A stretch of 64,000 nucleotides of DNA from Sphingobacteriaceae bacterium (GCA_016709575.1 JADJMM010000003.1:124001-188000); one strand, 5' to 3'. Shown: positions 9,060 to 18,830, numbered from the stretch's first letter. Notes: generated by a model not told the origin, from the sequence alone. Translations and numbers: made by a program.

Positions 9060-10598
9060 TTACTCCTTAATAAATTTAGAGTAAAAACCCTTATTTCCGT
9101 CAGTAATTATTTTGAGGATATAATATCCGTTTGTCAATTGAGAAACATCAATTTCATTTTTGTAATGCAGCTTTAATAGAACTTCTCCTAAAAGATTTGA
9201 GATTTCTAACTCCGAACCGTCTAATTCGTTTTGTTCTCCGACAACATGTAGTAAACTGCCAACAGGGTTCGGGTAAGAAATAATTTTTTGAAATTCGTTA
9301 CTTTTTTCTTCAACCCCTGTAAATTTATAACAACCAACAGAATTTATATCACAATAAGATGTGTCAGTTTTATAAAACATAAAACCTCTTGGCGGCGGTT
9401 CTCCTCCTGCACATATACTAGTGAAAACAATATGTTTATCTGATGTTAAATTCATTCCTTGCAATTGATCTTGGTTGGTACTATCCGTATAATTATCAAA
9501 ATATTTCTTCCATAAAAGATTGCCATCCTTATCCGTTCTAACTATTCGCAGTATATCGTTTATTCCAATTCCATATTGAACTAAAGTTCCAAGCGAACCT
9601 GCTATAATAAAATCTCCATTAGGTAGTTCTGAAATATTATTAAATGCATTAACGACTACAAGTGAATCATACTCCTGCTTATAGATTAAATTACCTGCAG
9701 TATCAAACTTTACAAGCATAGATTTTGTTGTTCCCATACCAAAAATTTGTTGGAAATAATTATTCCCCCCAACAGCTGCAAAATTTCCGTCTTTTGTTTT
9801 GATAATGTCAACCAATACGCCACCTGCTCCACCAGAATAATTTCTTTGACTTATTTTATTACCTAAGCTATCAAGAATTAAAAGGTTTGAACAATACGTT
9901 GTACCAATATCTTGACTACCCACAATCAAGATTCTTTTTGTTAAACTATCCTGAATTACCTTGTATCCTCCTTGCGTTTCATCTTGATTTAATCTAGGAA
10001 ATCTCTTGTCCCACAATTTATTTCCATCAGCATCCGTTTTAAGCAAATAAAGATCAACCGTTGGATGATTATTAAAGGTGGGCGTGTTTGTTTGGATGGC
10101 TCCTGTTATTAAAAAGCCATTATCAACTGAAGGTGCCGCCCCAATAAAGAAAACTTGTTCACTAGTGGTTCCGTAAAATTTTCTTTGCCATAGAGTATCT
10201 CCATTATAATCAAATTTAATAAAGACACCTGCCTGTTGGTAATTACTGTCCGCAACCATTATTGCAGAATATAAAAAATTGTTCTTTTTAATTAATATAC
10301 CAGCCGACCACATGTATGGAAAATAATTGAAATTATTACTTCCATATTTTTTTCGCCAACTTAAGTTACCATTTTGATCCAATCCAGCTAGAACAAGTCT
10401 TTGTTGGAAAGAAGGAGTAGCTGAATCCAAAATAAATCCTGAAATCACATAATTATCTGGTGTAGTTTCGATAACATCTCTACTATCAGCGGTATTAGCT
10501 TTCGGTAGAAATATCCTCTTTTGGATAAAAGAAGACTGAGCATTTATACCTTCTATAAAAGCTACTACAATAAAGCTAACTATAAGCAATCTTTTCAC
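9060..10598 (-). CDS. secreted T9SS protein with beta-propeller-like repeats
   Basis: A 512-residue exported protein, convergent with dnaG and separated from it by a single base. A signal peptide (about 1-20, ending GINAQ) is followed by repeated units of the type DxxGNxxWxKxF (for example DGNKLWDKRFP and DGNLLWKKYF), each followed by a glycine-rich strand. This pattern is seen in Bacteroidota delta-60/SBBP-like propeller proteins. The last ~75 residues form a T9SS type A sorting domain starting at YPNPVGSLLHV and ending YSKFIKE. No active-site motif is visible and the function is unknown. It is probably surface attached or released. Confidence 0.85.
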   Translation of the reverse strand: MKRLLIVSFIVVAFIEGINAQSSFIQKRIFLPKANTADSRDVIETTPDNYVISGFILDSATPSFQQRLVLAGLDQNGNLSWRKKYGSNNFNYFPYMWSAGILIKKNNFLYSAIMVADSNYQQAGVFIKFDYNGDTLWQRKFYGTTSEQVFFIGAAPSVDNGFLITGAIQTNTPTFNNHPTVDLYLLKTDADGNKLWDKRFPRLNQDETQGGYKVIQDSLTKRILIVGSQDIGTTYCSNLLILDSLGNKISQRNYSGGAGGVLVDIIKTKDGNFAAVGGNNYFQQIFGMGTTKSMLVKFDTAGNLIYKQEYDSLVVVNAFNNISELPNGDFIIAGSLGTLVQYGIGINDILRIVRTDKDGNLLWKKYFDNYTDSTNQDQLQGMNLTSDKHIVFTSICAGGEPPPRGFMFYKTDTSYCDINSVGCYKFTGVEEKSNEFQKIISYPNPVGSLLHVVGEQNELDGSELEISNLLGEVLLKLHYKNEIDVSQLTNGYYILKIITDGNKGFYSKFIKE

Positions 10599-10683
10599 TA
10601 ATTAAATATAGCAAAAAAAACTACCCTTTCAAACCTTCCATTTCTATTGACAAGACAAGTATACAAACGCCCAATAAATCAAT

Positions 10684-10714
10684 AAAAAAGCCGCAGATCA
10701 CAAATCCACGGCTT
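10684..10714 (-). terminator. intrinsic terminator after parC
   Basis: On the minus strand AAGCCG and CGGCTT arms enclose a symmetric internal loop and an inner GAT/ATC pairing, followed by six T. It lies 25 bases downstream of the parC stop codon. Confidence 0.75.
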
Positions 10715-10738
10715 CTTATATAAAAAGTGTTTTAAATA

Positions 10739-13414
10739 TTAAAATTCAAAACTAATCTGTCCTTCTCCATCTAAATGATCCTTAGATTTCATTTTCTCCA
10801 TGGCTCTGCGGTGCAATTCCATTGGTGAAAGGCCGGTGTCATCGTCCTTTCCTAAGAACTTTTTTGCATCCTTGATCTCCTTCGGCTCAAGCAGGGTTAT
10901 ATCTTTTACTTTATAAGAAGATAATTTTTTGCCTTTCGCTTTCATGTTAGTCGGCGGTGCAAATTCAACAAGATTCAATTTCTCAGGTTTGATATCCTTA
11001 CCTTTCTCCTTATAGAAAGTAACTTCCACACTTGGATTAATCTGTCCTGTAATTAATTCAATACGCGATTCAGCATGCTCTGTTACAATTAACGATTTGC
11101 TTGAGATATTCTCCGGCAAGAAACGTTTCGTGAAATAAGATTTGCTTTCACCATCGTAATAAATACAAGTCAAAGTTTGACTAGGGAAATACTTCTCAAT
11201 CATGATAACATCTTCGTCAAAATGACTTAACACATCATAGTTGTATAGTTTATAGAAGCCTTTACTTGTAATAGCAAGGATTTTATCATCACCAATGAAC
11301 TGACCTAAATAAGTACCACGGCCTTCTTTATTCAAACGGTGAACAGTATCATCAAACCAGAAATCTTCAGCACCTAAAGTAGTCACACCTTTTTTCAGAA
11401 GCTCTACTTTACGAACAGTGTATTTGGTAACGATATTACCTACAGAACCTCTTCCCTTCACTTCCAATTCAGCAAAGTTCACATCAATCTCTAGTTTACG
11501 TAAACCTGAAGCCTGACGTAATAATACACGAACTTTTTCTGCTTCTCCATTCGGATTCACAGTGAACCAGAATACTTGAGAATCTTTTGTGCCTTTAGTT
11601 AAATCATATTCCTTATCACGTGTAACACCACCAACGTTAAAACGTTTCATGAACGTAATTCCTTTCGGACCGTCACGATAAATCATATTGTAAGTAGTCC
11701 GTTCGTCATCACGTTTAAAGATGGCTACGTGTTGAATGTCTTTTCCAACGAAAACTTTATCAGACACTTTAAATACTTTCATCTTACCATCGCCACTGAA
11801 AGCAATGATTTCATCGAGTACCGAACAATCGCAAACAAATTCATCCTTACGTAAACTTGTACCCACAAATCCTTCTTCACGGTTCACGTATAATTTTTCG
11901 CTTGCCATAATTACTTGAGTCGCTACAATTGTTTCTAATTGTTTCGATTCAGTTTTACGTTCGCGGCCTTCACCGTATTTTTTCTTTAAGTTCTTGAAGT
12001 ATTCGATAGCGTATTCAGTCAAATTAGCTAAATGACCTTTAACTGTCGCGATTTTAGAATCTAACTCTTTCATGAAATCCTCAGCCTTGATAGTATCAAA
12101 ACGTGTGATACGGATCATTGGAATCTGAGTTAATTTCTGTAAGTCATCATCGCTAATATCGCGCAATAATTTTTTCTTGTGCGGCTTGAACGCATTATAT
12201 AAGTATTCGAATAAGGTTTCCTTGTTAGAATACTTTTTAAAGTCGATGTACATTTCTTCTTTAATGAAGATCTTCTCCAATGAAGCGAAATGCCATTTTT
12301 CTTCTAATTCATGTTTCTCAATTTCTAATTCGCTTTTTAATAATTCTAAAGTTGCGAAGGTGCTTGCTTTTAAAATTTCACCAACACCAATAAACTTAGG
12401 TGTGTTATTCTCGATAATACAAGCATTCGGTGAAATACTCATTTCACAATTTGTGAAAGCGTAAAGCGCGTCAATTGTTTTATCTGGAGAAATACCGGGC
12501 TGTAAGTGAATTAAAATCTCTACGTTTTCAGCTGTGTTATCTTCAACTTTCTTAACCTTAATTTTTCCTTTATCGTTTGCTGCTAAAATTGAATCGATTA
12601 AAGAGCTTGTGGTTGTGCCAAAAGGAATTTCAGTTATGACAATCGTCTTTGAATTTAACTCTTTTACACGGGCACGAATTTTAATTTTTCCGCCACGTAA
12701 ACCATCGTTGTACTCACTAAAATCTGCAATACCACCGGTAATAAAATCAGGATATAAATGCGGCTTCTTACCTTTCAATACCATGATAGAGGCATCGATT
12801 AACTCATTAAAGTTGTGAGGTAAAATTTTACAAGCTAAACCTACAGCAATACCTTCTACACCATGCGCTAATAATAATGGGAACTTAACAGGTAAATTAA
12901 TTGGCTCTTTGTTACGGCCATCATAACTCATTCCCCAATTTGTGGTTTTTGGATTAAATAAAACCTCTAATCCAAATTTTGATAAACGCGCTTCAATGTA
13001 ACGAGGGGCAGCTGCATAATCTCCGGTAAGAATGTTACCCCAGTTACCCTGCATGTCAATCAATAAATCTTTCTGACCAATAGCAACCAATGCATCTCCA
13101 ATACTTGCATCACCGTGTGGGTGATATTTCATGGTGTTACCAATTAAGTTAGCCACTTTGTTATAGCGACCATCTTCCAGTTCCCACATGCTATGTAAAA
13201 TACGGCGTTGTACAGGTTTTAATCCATCTTCCAACGCAGGAACAGCACGTTCTAAAATTACGTAAGAAGCATAATCAATAAACCAGTTCTTGAACATACC
13301 GGATACGTGTCTAACACTATCCATATCTTTATGCTCATTAAACGGTTCAGCACCGGGAATCGGCATTAAGGGTGATTCTTCTTCCTTGTTTTTATTATCT
13401 TTTTTCTTTGACAT
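10739..13414 (-). CDS. parC: DNA topoisomerase IV subunit A
   Basis: An 891-residue type IIA topoisomerase A subunit, the DNA cleavage and religation half of topoisomerase IV that decatenates daughter chromosomes. The winged-helix core begins at about 45 (DYASYVILERAVPALEDGLK). The catalytic tyrosine is Tyr139 in AAPRYIEARLS. A quinolone-region HPHGD motif is at 98-102. The C-terminal half is the beta-pinwheel DNA-wrapping domain, and it lacks an obvious GyrA box. The N-terminal extension MSKKKDNKNKEEE is typical of the Bacteroidota ParC. It lies 52 bases downstream of parE on the same strand, supporting the ParC rather than GyrA assignment. Confidence 0.9.
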   Translation of the reverse strand: MSKKKDNKNKEEESPLMPIPGAEPFNEHKDMDSVRHVSGMFKNWFIDYASYVILERAVPALEDGLKPVQRRILHSMWELEDGRYNKVANLIGNTMKYHPHGDASIGDALVAIGQKDLLIDMQGNWGNILTGDYAAAPRYIEARLSKFGLEVLFNPKTTNWGMSYDGRNKEPINLPVKFPLLLAHGVEGIAVGLACKILPHNFNELIDASIMVLKGKKPHLYPDFITGGIADFSEYNDGLRGGKIKIRARVKELNSKTIVITEIPFGTTTSSLIDSILAANDKGKIKVKKVEDNTAENVEILIHLQPGISPDKTIDALYAFTNCEMSISPNACIIENNTPKFIGVGEILKASTFATLELLKSELEIEKHELEEKWHFASLEKIFIKEEMYIDFKKYSNKETLFEYLYNAFKPHKKKLLRDISDDDLQKLTQIPMIRITRFDTIKAEDFMKELDSKIATVKGHLANLTEYAIEYFKNLKKKYGEGRERKTESKQLETIVATQVIMASEKLYVNREEGFVGTSLRKDEFVCDCSVLDEIIAFSGDGKMKVFKVSDKVFVGKDIQHVAIFKRDDERTTYNMIYRDGPKGITFMKRFNVGGVTRDKEYDLTKGTKDSQVFWFTVNPNGEAEKVRVLLRQASGLRKLEIDVNFAELEVKGRGSVGNIVTKYTVRKVELLKKGVTTLGAEDFWFDDTVHRLNKEGRGTYLGQFIGDDKILAITSKGFYKLYNYDVLSHFDEDVIMIEKYFPSQTLTCIYYDGESKSYFTKRFLPENISSKSLIVTEHAESRIELITGQINPSVEVTFYKEKGKDIKPEKLNLVEFAPPTNMKAKGKKLSSYKVKDITLLEPKEIKDAKKFLGKDDDTGLSPMELHRRAMEKMKSKDHLDGEGQISFEF

Positions 13415-13466
13415 AAATTCTGTTGTACTATATTTTAAAGTTCTTTAATAGTGAAGTGTGCTTGCT

Positions 13467-15329
13467 CTACTTCACTAATTCCTCTTCTACATCTATCTCA
13501 ACGTGCAGGTTCTCGATAATGAATTCCTGACGCTCCTGAGTGTTTTTACCCATGTAATAACTTAATAACTGTTGTATCGACGCTTGCTGATCTAACAATA
13601 CAGGTTCTAAACGGATATCCTTACCAATGAAATGTCTGAATTCATCAGGAGAAATTTCACCTAAACCTTTAAATCGTGTGATCTCCGGCTTCGGACCTAA
13701 CTTCGCAATAGCAGCACGACGTTCTTCATCGCTATAGCAATACGCCGTTTCTTTTTTATTACGCACACGGAATAATGGTGTTTGCAAAATGTATACATGT
13801 CCGTTCTTTACTAAATCAGGAAAGAACTGTAAGAAGAAGGTTAACAACAATAAACGAATGTGCATTCCGTCCACATCGGCATCAGTTGCGATTACAACGT
13901 TGTTATATCTTAAGTCTTCTAAATTGTCTTCAATATTTAAAGCAGCTTGCAATAAATTGAATTCTTCGTTTTCGTAAACCACTTTTTTACCAAGACCAAA
14001 ACAATTTAAAGGTTTTCCTTTTAAACTGAATACGGCTTGTGTATTTACATCGCGGGTTTTTGTAATTGATCCACTTGCAGAATCTCCCTCACAAATAAAT
14101 AAAGTTGTTTCGTGAGCGCGAGGATTTTTTGCATCATCCAAATGAACACGGCAATCACGTAATTTTTTATTATGAAGAGAAGATTTTTTAGCACGCTCTC
14201 TCGCTAATTTTTGAATACCTGATAATTCCTTACGTTCGCGCTCGTTAGCTTGAATTTTCGCTTCGATTGCTTTCGCAACATCAGAATTCTTATGTAGATA
14301 ATTATCTAATTGTCCTTTAATGAAATCACCAACGAATGAACGAATAGATTGTCCGCCCGGTGCAATTTCTTGCGAACCTAATTTAGTTTTTGTTTGCGAT
14401 TCGAAAACCGGCTCTTGCACACGAACTGAAATAGCAGCAACGATTGATTTACGAACGTCAGTTGGATCAAAATCTTTTTTATAGAATTCACGAATGGTTT
14501 TCACAACCGCTTCACGAAATGCCGCTTGATGTGTTCCACCTTGCGTAGTATATTGTCCATTCACATAAGAATAATATTCTTCTGAGAAATGTTCATCACT
14601 ATGCGTCATCGCTACTTCAATATCATCTCCACGTAAGTGAATAATAGGATAAAGAATTTCTCCGGTAAGATTTTTCTCTAATAAATCTTTTAATCCGTTT
14701 TCTGATTTATATTCTTGTCCGTTTAAAGTAAGCGTTAATCCTGTATTTAAGAACGCATAATTCCATACCATTTTATCGATGTACTCGTGTACATAATGGT
14801 ATTTTTTGAAGATGGAATCATCCGGTTTAAATTCAACATACGTTCCGTTTGGTTCGTTTGATTTAGCGAGTTTGTGTTCTTTAATAATTTCACCGCGGGA
14901 GAATTCAACTGTTTTACTTTGTCCGTCGCGGTAAGAAGTTACAATGAAACTATTTGATAAAGCATTTACTGCTTTTGTACCTACTCCATTTAAACCAATT
15001 GATTTTTTGAAGGCGTCGCTATCGTATTTACCACCTGTGTTGATTTTAGAAACTACATCAACTACTTTTCCTAATGGAATACCACGACCAAAGTCACGGA
15101 TAGAAACCGCGCCTTCTTTTACAATAATGTCAATACGTTTTCCGGCGCCCATCATGTATTCGTCAATGGAGTTATCCATTACCTCTTTAATGAGGACGTA
15201 AATACCATCATCGAATGCTGAACCATCACCTAATTTCCCAATGTACATACCGGGACGCATACGAATATGCTCTTTCCAGTCGAGGGATTTTATGCTGTCT
15301 TCGTCGTAACTACCTTTTTCTTTTGCCAT
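13467..15329 (-). CDS. parE: DNA topoisomerase IV subunit B
   Basis: A 620-residue ATPase subunit partnering ParC. The GHKL ATP site contains EVMDNSIDEY with the Mg-binding Asn53, DFGRGIP, and GLNGVGTKAVNAL. The transducer domain follows, then the TOPRIM domain with CEGDSASGS and the DADVDGMHI metal motif, and the C-terminal RFKGLGE motif. The length is that of the compact Bacteroidota ParE without a GyrB-type insertion. The ORF ends at TAG. It is upstream of parC, and the pair is probably one transcript. Confidence 0.92.
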   Translation of the reverse strand: MAKEKGSYDEDSIKSLDWKEHIRMRPGMYIGKLGDGSAFDDGIYVLIKEVMDNSIDEYMMGAGKRIDIIVKEGAVSIRDFGRGIPLGKVVDVVSKINTGGKYDSDAFKKSIGLNGVGTKAVNALSNSFIVTSYRDGQSKTVEFSRGEIIKEHKLAKSNEPNGTYVEFKPDDSIFKKYHYVHEYIDKMVWNYAFLNTGLTLTLNGQEYKSENGLKDLLEKNLTGEILYPIIHLRGDDIEVAMTHSDEHFSEEYYSYVNGQYTTQGGTHQAAFREAVVKTIREFYKKDFDPTDVRKSIVAAISVRVQEPVFESQTKTKLGSQEIAPGGQSIRSFVGDFIKGQLDNYLHKNSDVAKAIEAKIQANERERKELSGIQKLARERAKKSSLHNKKLRDCRVHLDDAKNPRAHETTLFICEGDSASGSITKTRDVNTQAVFSLKGKPLNCFGLGKKVVYENEEFNLLQAALNIEDNLEDLRYNNVVIATDADVDGMHIRLLLLTFFLQFFPDLVKNGHVYILQTPLFRVRNKKETAYCYSDEERRAAIAKLGPKPEITRFKGLGEISPDEFRHFIGKDIRLEPVLLDQQASIQQLLSYYMGKNTQERQEFIIENLHVEIDVEEELVK

Positions 15330-15343
15330 AATTTTGTTTTATT

Positions 15344-15388
15344 GTTTGGTGTTTAATGTTTGATTGTTTTTACATTAAACAACCAAAC
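15344..15388. repeat. imperfect inverted repeat upstream of parE
   Basis: Arms GTTTGGTGTTTAATGT (15344-15359) and ACATTAAACAACCAAAC (15372-15388) pair over 16 bp with one bulged T around a 12-base loop. The same GTTTAATGTTT / AAACATTAAAC words recur at 16199-16233 and 16640-16686, so this is one member of a small interspersed repeat family in this neighbourhood. Confidence 0.7.
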
Positions 15389-15407
15389 CTTAAACATTTA
15401 AACATAT

Positions 15408-16193
15408 TTAAATTCCATCTCCATCTAATAAATTTCCTAATCCTCCTAAAATGCTTCCGCCTTCTTTACCTTTGCTTCCACCGTATGATAAAATTCTTCC
15501 TGCTAAACGGCTTATTGGTAAAGATTGTAACCAAATTTTTCCCGGCCCGCGAAGTGTTGCGTAAAACAAACCTTCTCCTCCGAAAATTACATTCTTCACA
15601 CCTTTCACAAATTGTATATCGTAATTTACGGTTTGTGTAAATGCCACTAAACAGCCTGTATCTACTTTTAATAATTCTCCTGGCTGCAAATCTTTTTCAA
15701 CGATGTAACCACCTGAATGAACAAAAGCCATTCCATCTCCTTCTAATTTTTGCATAATGAAACCTTCACCACCAAATAATCCGGTTCCTAATTTCTTTTG
15801 AAATTCAATTCCAATATCAACACCTTTCGCTGCGCAAAGAAAACTGTCTTTCTGACAAATAATTTTTCCGCCTAACTTAGAAAGATCCATTGGAATAATT
15901 TTTCCAGTGTATGGTCCAGCGAATGTTACTTGTCTTTTTTGTGCTGATACATTTGTATAAACAGTCATGAATAAACTTTCGCCCGTCAACAAACGTTTTC
16001 CTGCAGTAAATAATTTTCCCATGAAACCACCTTGGTTAGTGCCATCACCAAACATAGTAGCCATTTCAATTCCTTCAGTCATAAACATGAAACTTCCCGG
16101 CTCAGCAATAACTGCCTCTTGTGGATCGAGTTCAATCTCTACGCATTGTAGTTCTTCACCCGAGATCTTGTAATCTATTTCATGATTTTTCAT
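15408..16193 (-). CDS. AIM24 family protein (TIGR00266)
   Basis: A 261-residue protein of the AIM24/TIGR00266 family, which has a glycine-rich tandem beta-sandwich. Visible family features are EAVIAEPGSFMFM near 27-40, a run of Gly-rich turns (FGDGTNQGGFMGKL), GTGLFGGEGFIMQKLEGDG in the middle, and GGEGLFYATLRGPG before a Gly/Ser-rich C-terminus. There is no signal peptide or membrane segment. Bacterial members have no established biochemical role, and the yeast namesake affects mitochondrial inner membrane organisation. It lies between parE and a four-helix-bundle gene on the same strand, separated by repeat sequence. Confidence 0.85.
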   Translation of the reverse strand: MKNHEIDYKISGEELQCVEIELDPQEAVIAEPGSFMFMTEGIEMATMFGDGTNQGGFMGKLFTAGKRLLTGESLFMTVYTNVSAQKRQVTFAGPYTGKIIPMDLSKLGGKIICQKDSFLCAAKGVDIGIEFQKKLGTGLFGGEGFIMQKLEGDGMAFVHSGGYIVEKDLQPGELLKVDTGCLVAFTQTVNYDIQFVKGVKNVIFGGEGLFYATLRGPGKIWLQSLPISRLAGRILSYGGSKGKEGGSILGGLGNLLDGDGI

Positions 16194-16198
16194 TTGAA

Positions 16199-16233
16199 AT
16201 GTTTTATTGTTTGATGTTTGGTTGTTTAATGTT
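16199..16233. repeat. repeat flanking the four-helix-bundle gene, downstream side
   Basis: An AT-rich word made of TTTGATGTTTGG and TTGTTTAATGTT lies at the 3' end of the four-helix-bundle gene. Its inverse is present on the other side of that gene (16640-16686) and a related hairpin is at 15344-15388. Confidence 0.55.
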
Positions 16234-16636
16234 AAAGTTCACTTACTGTTTTGTATTTAGTTCCTGTATATTCAGACTCTTTCATCTTCTTGATGAGAGC
16301 TTTTATCATATTCTCAAGTTTAAACGTATTAACCAGAAATTTATTTAGATCCTCTTGACTTAATAAATTAAAATCGAAAGAAATGTACAATTGTGTTTTT
16401 AATTCAGATAAAGATCCACTTGAGATGTATAAGAATTGGACAAACTCTTTATTTCCGCCACGACCAAATCCTTCGGCAATATTTGACATAACTGAAATTG
16501 CAGAGCGTTTGATCTGATCCTTCAAAGCAAATTCCTTAGAAAATCCTTCTTGATTGGTCAAAACAAAAATTCCCTTAACAAGAACTCTTGCTTCTTGCCA
16601 AATCAACAAATCTTCTATTTTAGTTACAGTCGCCAA
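16232..16636 (-). CDS. four-helix-bundle protein (23S rRNA-intervening-sequence type)
   Basis: A 134-residue all-helical protein of the TIGR02436 family. It shows IEDLLIWQEAR at the start, FALKDQIKRSAISV-type helix two, and the conserved SNIAEGFGRGG turn before helix three (YISSGSLSELKTQL). Members were named for proteins encoded within 23S rRNA intervening sequences, but many, like this one, lie free in the chromosome, and their function is not known. Inverted copies of a short repeat flank the gene on both sides, suggesting that it moved in as a unit. Confidence 0.9.
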   Translation of the reverse strand: MATVTKIEDLLIWQEARVLVKGIFVLTNQEGFSKEFALKDQIKRSAISVMSNIAEGFGRGGNKEFVQFLYISSGSLSELKTQLYISFDFNLLSQEDLNKFLVNTFKLENMIKALIKKMKESEYTGTKYKTVSEL

Positions 16637-16639
16637 TTT

Positions 16640-16686
16640 TATCTAAACATCAAACAATTAAACCTTAAACATCTAAACATTAAACC
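16640..16686. repeat. repeat flanking the four-helix-bundle gene, upstream side
   Basis: AAACATCAAACAATTAAACC followed by AAACATCTAAACATTAAAC is the inverse of the word at 16199-16233. It overlaps the last bases of ychF, whose TAG stop codon lies inside it. Confidence 0.55.
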
Positions 16687-17773
16687 TAAAGTGCATCACA
16701 TCACCATCATTAACAACATATTCTTTTCCTTCTATTCTTAATTTACCTACTTCGCGACACGCTGCTTCAGAACCAAGTGTTATGAAATCATCGTAACCGA
16801 TAACTTCTGCTTTAATAAATCCTTTTGTAAAATCTGTATGAATTACACCGGCCGCTTCAGGAGCTTTCATTCCTTTTGTGATAGTCCACGCACGAACTTC
16901 TTTTACACCACAAGTGAAATAGGTTTGAAGATCTAATAATTTGTAAGCTGTTTTAATTAATTTATTTACACCGGGCTCATCCAATCCCATCTCTTGTAAA
17001 AACATTTGCTTCTCTTCGTATGTTTCAAGTGATGCAATTTCACTTTCCATTTGTGCAGTAATCACTAACACTTCAGCGCCTTCATCTTTTATCGCATTAC
17101 GAACCGCTTCTACATAAGCGTTTCCTGTTTTTGCTGATGCTTCTTCAACATTGCAAACATACATTACCGGTTTTATAGTTAGTAAATGTAAATCCTCAAT
17201 AAATGGTAATTCATTTTCTTCTAAAGCACATGCACGTGCTGACTTTCCACTTTCTAAAGTTTCTTTCAATTTAGTAAGAGCTGCGAAGGTTTTTACCGCT
17301 TCCTTATCAGCACCACTTTTTGCCAACTTCTCATACTTCTTCATTTTAGTTTCAACACTTTCCAAATCTTTCAACTGTAATTCAGTATCGATAATTTCTT
17401 TATCGCGAACAGGATTTACATTTCCGTCAACGTGAATTACATTCGGATCATCAAAACAACGCAATACATGCAAAAGCGCATTACACTCACGTATGTTTCC
17501 TAAAAATTTATTTCCTAAACCTTCGCCTTTGCTCGCGCCCTTCACTAAACCGGCGATATCCACAATTTCAACCGTAGTTGGAACGATATTTTGAGGTTTT
17601 ACCAAATCTGAGAGCTTAGTTAAGCGCTCATCAGGTACTGTTATTGTGCCCACATTAGGGTCTATTGTACAAAATGGAAAGTTCGCCGCCTGGGCCTTCG
17701 CATTACTCAAACAATTAAAAAGGGTTGATTTCCCGACATTTGGCAACCCAACAATTCCGCACTTTAAGGCCAT
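16673..17773 (-). CDS. ychF: redox-regulated ATPase YchF (Obg-like)
   Basis: The TRAFAC P-loop NTPase YchF/OLA1 binds ribosomes and prefers ATP. I start it at the ATG at 17773 (MALKCGIVGLPNVGKST), dropping two upstream codons, because this is the conserved family N-terminus. The P-loop is GLPNVGKST at 9-17, the G3 region is DIAGLVKGASKGEGLGN, and a helical arm follows. The C-terminal TGS domain ends in the conserved HFRFNV. Length is 366 residues, normal for the family. The last bases of the gene lie in a short intergenic repeat. The stop codon is TAG. Confidence 0.95.
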   Translation of the reverse strand: MALKCGIVGLPNVGKSTLFNCLSNAKAQAANFPFCTIDPNVGTITVPDERLTKLSDLVKPQNIVPTTVEIVDIAGLVKGASKGEGLGNKFLGNIRECNALLHVLRCFDDPNVIHVDGNVNPVRDKEIIDTELQLKDLESVETKMKKYEKLAKSGADKEAVKTFAALTKLKETLESGKSARACALEENELPFIEDLHLLTIKPVMYVCNVEEASAKTGNAYVEAVRNAIKDEGAEVLVITAQMESEIASLETYEEKQMFLQEMGLDEPGVNKLIKTAYKLLDLQTYFTCGVKEVRAWTITKGMKAPEAAGVIHTDFTKGFIKAEVIGYDDFITLGSEAACREVGKLRIEGKEYVVNDGDVMHFRFNV

Positions 17774-17956
17774 AAACAAGTTAAAAGTTAAAGGTTAAAA
17801 GTAAAAGCAAAATATTTACACTTTTTACTCTTGTAAAACCTGCAAATATAACAAACACGAGGGCTTTCGTCAATTATGTTAATATCTTGGGCTTACTTAG
17901 TTTTTAACATAGAGGGTAGATTTTCAACATTAATTTAAAGGGGCGATTGCAAATAG

Positions 17957-17964
17957 TACTTTTG
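17957..17964 (+). promoter_or_regulatory. -7 promoter box of the transketolase operon
   Basis: TACTTTTG fits TAnnTTTG exactly and lies 16 bases before the ATG at 17981, so the leader would be very short. No clear -33 TTG is visible at the usual distance. Confidence 0.55.
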
Positions 17965-17980
17965 CCCCAAATCCCTCACT

Positions 17981-18829
17981 ATGGCTGATGTTACCCAATT
18001 AAAAAAACTTTGTTCTCAAGTTCGACGCGATATTTTACGAATGGTGCATGCCGTTAACTCTGGTCACCCCGGCGGTTCTCTTGGTTGTGTTGAATATTTT
18101 GTTGCACTTTACAGTGAAATTATGAATCACAACCCAAAATCATTCTCAATGGATGGTAAAGGTGAAGATCTTTTTTTCTTAAGTAACGGACATATTTCCC
18201 CTGTATTTTACAGTGTGTTAGCTCGTTCAGGATATTTTCCTGTTGAAGAATTAAAAACATTCAGAAAATTAAATACACGTTTACAAGGACATCCAACTAC
18301 ACACGAACATTTGCCAGGCGTTCGTATTGCCAGTGGTTCATTAGGACAAGGAATGAGTGTTGCTATTGGTGCAGCCTTAACGAAAAAATTAAATGGCGAC
18401 AAAAGTATCATTTACAGTCTGCACGGTGATGGGGAATTACAAGAAGGACAAATTTGGGAAGCCGCTCTTTACGCAGCCGCTAACAAAGTAGATAATTATA
18501 TTGCTGCGGTTGATTATAACGGCCGACAAATTGATGGTGATGTTGAGAATATTTTATCACTAGGAAATTTAAAAGCAAAATTCGAAGCATTTGGCTGGCA
18601 AACTTTAGAAGTTGCTAAAGGAAATGATATTGAAGCTGTAATTGCAGGAATAAAAAACGCTCAAACGTATCTTGGCAAAGGAAAACCCGTTATGATTTTA
18701 GTAAGAACAGAAATGGGAGCCGGTGTTGATTTTATGATGGGCACTCACAAATGGCACGGAAAAGCTCCTAATGACGAGCAACTAAAAACTGCTTTAGCAC
18801 AATTAGAAGAAACTGTTGGAGATTATTAA
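17981..18829 (+). CDS. transketolase, N-terminal (thiamine diphosphate) subunit
   Basis: A 282-residue protein covering the ThDP/Mg-binding domain of a split transketolase. The enzyme transfers two-carbon units in the pentose phosphate pathway. Key motifs are NSGHPGGSLGCVEY near 26-39, RIASGSLGQGMSVAIG, and the ThDP motif beginning HGDGELQEGQIWEA and ending DYNGRQIDG. The end of the domain (GTHKWHGKAP) is intact. The matching C-terminal subunit begins at about 20265, but a separate von Willebrand gene lies between the two halves, which are usually adjacent in Bacteroidota. Confidence 0.93.
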   Translation: MADVTQLKKLCSQVRRDILRMVHAVNSGHPGGSLGCVEYFVALYSEIMNHNPKSFSMDGKGEDLFFLSNGHISPVFYSVLARSGYFPVEELKTFRKLNTRLQGHPTTHEHLPGVRIASGSLGQGMSVAIGAALTKKLNGDKSIIYSLHGDGELQEGQIWEAALYAAANKVDNYIAAVDYNGRQIDGDVENILSLGNLKAKFEAFGWQTLEVAKGNDIEAVIAGIKNAQTYLGKGKPVMILVRTEMGAGVDFMMGTHKWHGKAPNDEQLKTALAQLEETVGDY

Positions 18830-18830
18830 G

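Noticed and set aside
11736..12818. Open frames on the plus strand within parC
   Set aside because: They are antisense shadows of a fully conserved gene, without their own start signals or recognisable products.
16232..16636. 23S rRNA intervening sequence
   Set aside because: The encoded protein belongs to that named family, but the gene lies between protein-coding genes with no rRNA sequence around it.
17775..17806. Short tandem GTTAAAAG-like repeats upstream of ychF
   Set aside because: They are low-complexity AT sequence and too short to call a functional element.
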